Shown here in pieces: positions 58,525 to 64,000 of a DNA stretch of 64,000 nucleotides. This DNA comes from Malaya genurostris (Eukaryota; Arthropoda; Insecta; Diptera; Culicidae). The notes below the pieces were generated by a model. The model ran no database searches. It saw only the letters and a list, made by a program, of their open reading frames with translations, and was not told the DNA's origin. The stretch is taken from the NCBI RefSeq assembly GCF_030247185.1, contig NC_080571.1, positions 212,346,880-212,410,879 of the forward strand. Direction: 5' to 3'. Numbering within the stretch: position 1 is the stretch's first letter; each line of letters begins with the position of its first letter. A program made the position numbers and the translations under genes.

Positions 58525-58640
58525 GATTTTTTTTGTTTCAATTAAAGAAGTCTTAACCTTAAGGTCATTCACCTCTTCGGGATAGAAAAACTTTCTGGCC
58601 CTATGTGCGGAGTTGGTAATCGAATCCAGGCAGGAAAGTT
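58525..58640 (-). mobile_element. tRNA-Glu-like SINE, 5'-truncated
   Basis: The minus strand reads GGATTCGATTACCAACTCCG, then AGGGCCAGAAAGTTTTTCTA and GAATGACCTTAAGGTTAAGA, ending A-rich. The tRNA head is lost upstream of the B box. Confidence 0.75.
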
Positions 58641-58744
58641 ACAAATCATATGAGTTATTTAAATGTTAAAACCGTTATAAGGGTACGATTCTTGCGGTAA
58701 ACGAGTTATGGTGCGTTGCTTCTAAGGGAGTTACAGGTTTTAGT

Positions 58745-59336
58745 TTTATATACGTCGCTGTTTGGTAAGTTATAGGTGTTACGAAGCGTTAGATGTGTTA
58801 CTTTTTTGTAAGTTATAGGTGAACAAAGTGTTACATGCATCACTTTTTTATAAGTCATAGGCGTTACGAAGCGTTACATACGTTACTTTTTTGTAAGTTA
58901 CAAACATTACGAAGCCTTACAAACGTTACTGTTTTGTAAGTTATAGGCGTTACGAAGCGTTACATGCGTTACTTCTTTATGAATCATAGGCGTTACGAAG
59001 CGTTACAATCTTTACATTTTAGTAAGTTTTAGGCGTTACGGAGCGTTACGGAGCGTTACGAAGCGTTACGAAGCGTTACTTTTTTGTAAGTTTAAGGTGT
59101 TACCAAGCATTACATGCGTTACTTTTTTTTAAATTATAGACGTTACGGAGGGTTACATGTGTTTTTTGTAACTTGAAAGCGTAACGAAGCGTTGCATGCG
59201 TTACTTTCTTGTAAATTATAGACGTTACGAAGCGTAGCATACGTTACTTTTTAGTAGGTTATAAGCGTTACGAAGAGTTACATGAGTTACTTTTTTGTGA
59301 ATCATATGCGCTACGAACCGTTATATGCGTTACCTG
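58745..59336 (+). repeat. 43-bp minisatellite
   Basis: Roughly 13 units of CGTTACGAAGCGTTACATGC, GTTACTTTTTTGTAAGTTAT, AGG. Period 43 bp, with local slippage at 59038-59075. CGTTAC/GTAACG words give each unit dyad symmetry. Confidence 0.92.
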
Positions 59337-59475
59337 GCCCCTCCCGAAATCATAAACTCCACTGCCGATAAAGCACGCAGGGGTAGGTCCTAAGAGGCAG
59401 AACAGAGTCAAAACCACATAAACGGAGGATAAAACTGGAGTAAAATAAATTATAATAATAGTTATACATAAAATT

Positions 59476-60890
59476 GTACTGGACGACCGGAAAGAGAAAG
59501 TGCGCGAGCATGCCTTAGTTAAGTAACATTCTGCAGATGCGAGAGACATCCTGCGGGATCCAGCACATACTTATTTAGAGCTAGAAAGACGAACGCAAGC
59601 GCACTTCGAGTACATGTCTGGCTGAATCCATTGTTATACGCCAGAGAACAGAATAATTACCCGACAATAGACTGAAGTCAGCACGAGTGTTTTAAAGCGG
59701 CACGAGTGCCACGAAAAACATCTTATTGGAACGGAAAGATCATAATGTCGGTTTTATGGGATATGGCCTTCCTTCTCTCGGGCACAGTCACAAATTTTAT
59801 TTGAATACTCCATAATTACAGTTTCAGTGGAAAAGTTTAAAGTGTCTGTTAAAAACGCCGAAAATTGGGTACATAAGTAATTTTCAGTAACATTATTTTT
59901 TTTATCTGAGGGCCTCTTCCAAAATAAAATCCTGGGTACGAGCCTGCTTTTGGCCATCCTTTTCAGTTTAGACTTTCTGTATAGCTTTCGGATAGACTCA
60001 AGGACTTTCTTTGAACTTCACATGTTTAACTGCCACACACTAGACTTATTGGAAAAAAACGTTTAACATATATAACAAAATTGAAAACATGCTAATCGTT
60101 CGAATGTTCGAATTCGAGAAATTGAAACCTTTACAATCACTTTGATTATAAAGTGTTGAAATAAGTATTTTGGGTGTCAAAATATACACTTGATACCAAG
60201 TAATGAAATATTGTGACAAATTAATTCAGAAAGGATTTTTCTTCGCTTCTAAAATTGGTATTGTACAGAATCTTGCAACTAGCATTCTTATCTGACAACT
60301 TGAGCGGCATAGTTTGGGGGAAATTGTTATACAAAACGGCAACCAACGGTCGCCTGTTCAAGTTCTTGATCTCTCCGTTAGTTTGGAAGTTTAAATTGTT
60401 TAAATTATCTCGAAAAACTTCTGGATCAAAACGTAGTGTACGCTCAGTAGTGAAAATTCATATTTATTCGGGGCGAAATACATAAGTACCCAGAAACTTT
60501 TGTTCTCCCTTTCCAATTTGAAACTGCAGTCGTGATAGAGGACAAAGTAGCTTCGTGTGTGCATGTCCGTAGGGATGCTAAGATGATTCGACTGAAGCAC
60601 ACCAACCTGATTCACGTATCAGTGCATTGAGGAAATCATCGCAAAGGATTTGTTTAGATTAAGTGGAGTTAAAAGTTTTAGAAAAAAATATAACTCAAAA
60701 CCAAATGTTTTCGAACCACATTTAAATATTTACCAAACATAAATAAAAAATGGTACTCCATAGGCTAGGGCTATCAGTGCACCAGTCTGATCGTATAATT
60801 TAGAATAAATTAGTTGGTCTAAATACAATTTGAACAAGTAAAGCGATGCTGGATTTCATCTCTATTAAAATACGCAAACAAATCACTTAC
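59476..60890. other. Non-coding stretch
   Basis: No gene or repeat recognised. Confidence 0.45.
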
Positions 60891-61400
60891 TAGAGAAAAT
60901 ATTTGCCGAGATAACTATTACTCAACTAGCGCGGCTGGCACCGCCTGTATAAATGGCTCACACCGCCAAACGAGCGAGAAAAACGTTTCGCTGCAAAAAC
61001 ACTTCCCGAGACTAGACCGAATTCATTATCCATCCTCTTCAAACTCATTATTCCACACTTCTACGGCGATGATGCTGGAGCTGCTGACTGACATCTGCTT
61101 CGTATGTAGCACCTCACTCGTGCCATTGCTGCTGCTTCCTTCTGCCTGCCGGTTCGTCTCGTCAAGTGCGTCGTCCCCTTTATGCCACTCGACTGAACCT
61201 CAAGCCAAAGGACGAGTGCCCCAAACAGAAGCACTCTCTGGTGGTTTGCTTGCACTCGTACACTCAACCCTTTCAGACCATCCTGGAAGTATCCTCTTCT
61301 CCCGAGTCATCATCGTGCCCGGCGAAAGGGCCATCGTGCCTAGTTCTTTTAGGATAGTGGGGATGATTCTTGTTAGTACGAGACTCTCAAGCTTCTCCAT
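60891..61400. other. GC-richer island, possible exon or promoter, strand unresolved
   Basis: The segment is clearly GC-richer than its neighbourhood. On the plus strand TATAAAT (60948-60954) precedes an open frame from 61069 with a hydrophobic start (LVPLLLLPSACRFV). A second plus frame (61166-61357), reading RLNLKPKDECPKQKHSLVVC, uses G/C-ending codons. On the minus strand a consensus donor GTAAGT (60885-60890) follows, and one frame reads DETNRQAEGSSSNGTSEVLH. It lies upstream of the alpha-2/delta exons in their sense, so a minus 5' untranslated exon is possible. I recognise no domain on either strand. Confidence 0.3.
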
Positions 61401-63036
61401 TTTTCATTTCCACAACAAAGAGCCAAAATTACACATGACTTCTATTAACAATTGTATAGCTTACAAATTTCAGCACATGTACCTATATGATCTTGTGTTT
61501 TGGCCCCGACGGGAGTGCCTTACAATAGAAACAAACAGTTATCTGTCCCACCAGGAAATGAATAACCCCCTACTCGATTTGTCACTTGGCATGTTTTATA
61601 GCATAAGAAAAATGATTGATATTATTCAAACAAGCAGTATAACTGTTGCTTGGATAGGTGGTTAGCAAATATTTTGATGTTCCTCGTGATCAAAATTACA
61701 TCGGAATAATCTATTAATCACACCCTCGATTGAAGATCAAATATACTGGAAGTGGGGTTAAATAAATCAAATTCTCAAATGAATTCATCTTAATGATAAA
61801 ATGATAATAAAGATAAAAATTTTTGACTTCAAAAACCTCAAGATGTATTTACATCGATTGCTCGAATCTGACTGAACCTATATATAAAAGTGGGATGGTA
61901 CTTCGGATCCTACTTTCGATTCTAGAGCTTTTTTGCATAGAGAAAATCTAGGGATGAACACCAGAACGAACCGGAGTTAAATAAAAACAAATAATAACAC
62001 CAGAACGGAATCTACTCCAACACCTCACATTGGGTAAGAAACTTTTTCTAACTCCAGCGGCGAATGACCACCAGCTTAAAATGACTACACTATTTACTCT
62101 GAACTTCGAAATAATTAGTAATTTTGTTCCATGTCGAAAATGATTATTATATTCCAAATGGTTTAATAAAAAAATCTTTTTTTTTTATTTGAAAAAAAAA
62201 ATTACTTTTCAATTCCCGGTTTCGAACTACATTTGAATCACAATTTCTTCTTTGATTTGGTACTCTCAATACCGCTACCATGCGTCTCCATTGATATAAA
62301 GCAGCTGCCACGAGGTCACATCAATAGCAGTTACATTTACATCCCTATTTATAAAAAATGCCGGGGCCTTCTAGAAATACAGTATATTTAAGGTTAAATA
62401 TAAAGGAATACGGAAGGAATTCCCTCCCATGAAACCAAACCAAAATTGAACGGCTGAATGCTTAGTTTGGAAAACTAGTTTAAATATTTTTGAGTGCAGA
62501 AACCGGATGAAAACATTACGTGTAAAATCCGAACACGACTTGTGCAATGATAACATTTTATTTTTGGAAGAATCGGACAAAAAAACTTTAAATGCAAAAA
62601 TAGAATGGAAACTTACCCCGTTCTTCCGAAACCAACATATTTATCCGATTCTTGCATTTAAAGATTTTCTGTTGACTGTCGCTGTGGGACGTAGCATGGA
62701 TCTGGCCGCTCGTAAATAGGAAAAGCCGTGGTTGAATCAAGTTAAAACTAACTAATTCATTGATAACACCTGATTCCACAATGAAAAGAAGTAGTTTTCA
62801 AAACAATAAAACAGGTCTTTTTTGTATTTAACTACGTGTCAGCTCGAACCTGAGGTTTGGTTACAAGTTATTGGTTTGTACTGAGGTCACATGACTGTTT
62901 ATAAGTTGTTTTATTGTACGTTTTGCCTTCAACTCGTCAGTGCATAACAGTTCATGTTGAACTGTCATGCTACTCAGACGTAAACTGATCTCTGCTTGAA
63001 AGTCTTTACTGATGACTTCCCGTATGTAAGCAAATG
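61401..63036. other. Non-coding stretch
   Basis: No gene recognised. The plus frame that leaves the GC island runs on to 61665 without domain support. ACGTTTTGCCTTCAACTCGT (62918) resembles ACGTTTTGTCTTCGACTCGT (29626), a small dispersed motif. Confidence 0.4.
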
Positions 63037-63038
63037 TA

Positions 63039-63491
63039 CACACCAAAAAAAAATTGAATTTCACAGGTGAACTAATCCTTCATACGATGTAATTCATAAA
63101 GACCTAATTTGTCAAATGACGGAAAATCTCATTTGTAATGACTTAATGTTAGATGAGCTTGAATTTTACTGGTTTCGACTGTAACTTGCGTTCTGCTAGG
63201 AGATGCGACTGTATGAATTTAAATGCACCTTTTACCAGCCAAACAGATGCATGCTTCTGTGGCTCAGTCGATTAACAGACGTACTTGCGATCCAATGATT
63301 CTCGGTTCAAGTCGCGACGGTTGCTCTCAGTATTCTTTTTTTTTATTTCAATGTATTTCATGTATGGAGTTTTAGACACAATATTAAATGTTCTTCCACG
63401 TAAATTTGCGTGAGCTGCGACGCTCCATTTATGTGCATCTAAATGGAGCAAAAAAAAAGAGATGTAAAATCACAGTTTTTTTTTAAGTGTG
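63039..63491 (+). mobile_element. TA-flanked MITE with tRNA-like core (best copy)
   Basis: TA at 63037-63038 and 63492-63493. The ends CACACCAAAAAAAAA and, inverted, CACACTTAAAAAAAAA are followed by TTTCACAGG / GTGATTTTACATC. The centre (63253-63325) is tRNA-like: TGGCTCAGTCG (63260-63270, A box) and GGTTCAAGTCG (63304-63314, B box) are spaced about 43 bases, as in a tRNA gene. AATTTGCGTGAGCTGCGACG and TTTATGTGCATCTAAATGG follow. Relatives at 8667-9250 (-) and 48335-48836 (+). 453 bp, no protein frame. Confidence 0.8.
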
Positions 63492-63493
63492 TA

Positions 63494-64000
63494 GGTCATG
63501 CTAAAACAATAAACAAACAGTAATGCACGTTCAGTACAAACCAGTTACTTGTAATCAAATATCTGAATGACTACTAGCTGAAAACGACCAGAATGTCGTA
63601 AACTTGTCCTACGTTTGGAGCTTCATCACTAACGACACTGTACTTTGGTACAACTTAAGTATCCGAAATAAAGATAACTTTACAACTTACTGCTTTCTTG
63701 CAACATGAACTGCTATGCACTGATAAGACGAAGACGAAACATAAAATAAAACAAAAAAGATTCTTAAGAACTTTTGCTCGAGAAAAGGATATGGAACAAA
63801 AAAATCAATCGAATTCATCTCCTCGACCGTGCATAACAAATGATTTGTTATATTGTGAAGGCGTGTGCTAAATTTCCGCCAAATGAAGGCTCACGGAAAA
63901 TCCTTCAATCAACAAAATACGATCTCGCAAATTTTGATTTGTGCAGTTGTTGTTTTAACTAATAATTAGTTGATTCAACCAATTTGCTATTTGATTTGCA
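63494..64000. other. Non-coding end of window
   Basis: No gene or repeat family recognised. Confidence 0.4.

Larger units (their letters stand above)
58202..59475 (+). repeat. Direct repeats flanking a 43-bp minisatellite
   Basis: AAACTCCACTGCCGAT, CAGAACAGAGTCAAAAC and ATAAAAC.GGAGTAAAAT-like blocks at 58318-58440 recur in the same order at 59352-59475. Between them lie a SINE fragment and the 43-bp array. Near 58201 GGGGCCCAAGGGGCCC is palindromic. Origin unknown; the flanks could be long terminal repeats or a simple duplication. Confidence 0.6.

Noticed and set aside
58745..59336. CRISPR-like array
   Set aside because: The 43-bp units are contiguous without unique spacers, and the DNA is eukaryotic; it is a minisatellite.
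62588..62779. Minus-strand frame ending at a GTAAGT near 62605 as the missing upstream alpha-2/delta exon
   Set aside because: It would fit only with the less likely second acceptor AG, has no signal peptide, and shows no similarity to that protein's N-terminus.

Overview
This is eukaryotic DNA: AT-rich, intron-like, with no operons, ribosome binding sites or long uninterrupted reading frames. It is packed with transposable-element remains. Several signs point to a culicine mosquito: LOA-clade retrotransposon pieces (the clade of Lian in Aedes), tRNA-derived SINEs, many TA-flanked MITEs, and a dispersed repeat with GCCTTTCTCAT-type ends. The species itself cannot be read from the sequence.

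The only cellular gene I can name is on the minus strand. Two short exons (51003-51084 and 31897-32007) have canonical splice sites and matching phase 0, and together encode 64 residues resembling the N-terminal region of a voltage-gated calcium channel alpha-2/delta subunit. The intron between them is about 19 kb, so most of the window appears to be intronic or flanking DNA of this large neuronal gene. I found no signal-peptide exon and no following exon. A GC-richer island at 60.9-61.4 kb could be an upstream exon or promoter, but is unresolved.

Layout. At 1.8-5.0 kb lies a decayed LOA retrotransposon interrupted by a 1.2 kb TIR element. At 8.4-15.3 kb an old minus-strand LINE (Jockey/CR1 group) is split by four insertions: a TA-flanked MITE with a tRNA-like core, a composite repeat carrying its own insert and a 329-bp tandem array, a second TA MITE, and a 151-bp fold-back element. 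Removing three of them rejoins the LINE frame or protein motif. At 16.3-20.2 kb a second LOA fragment is split by a 2.3 kb TA-flanked element containing an inverted 117-bp minisatellite and a SINE, followed by the second copy of the 1.2 kb TIR element. At 23-25.5 kb are a diverged composite repeat with a second TTTCGCCGAA element and an internally deleted mariner-like transposase. At 31.9 kb is an alpha-2/delta exon. At 35-41 kb are three TIR or composite elements, including a PIF/Harbinger-like element with TAA duplications. At 46-48.8 kb are a composite repeat with a full SINE and another tRNA-core MITE. At 51 kb is the other alpha-2/delta exon. At 52-59.5 kb are a TIR element, a hAT-like MITE, a 256-bp tandem repeat, the second deleted mariner copy, a 45-bp perfect hairpin and a 43-bp minisatellite between direct repeats. 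At 63 kb is the best-preserved tRNA-core MITE.

The parts do not work together as a system. They record layered transposition inside or beside one conserved gene. The most unusual items are the tRNA-core MITE family, the CACGG-ended family with 2-bp target duplications, and the two mariner copies that share the same internal deletions.
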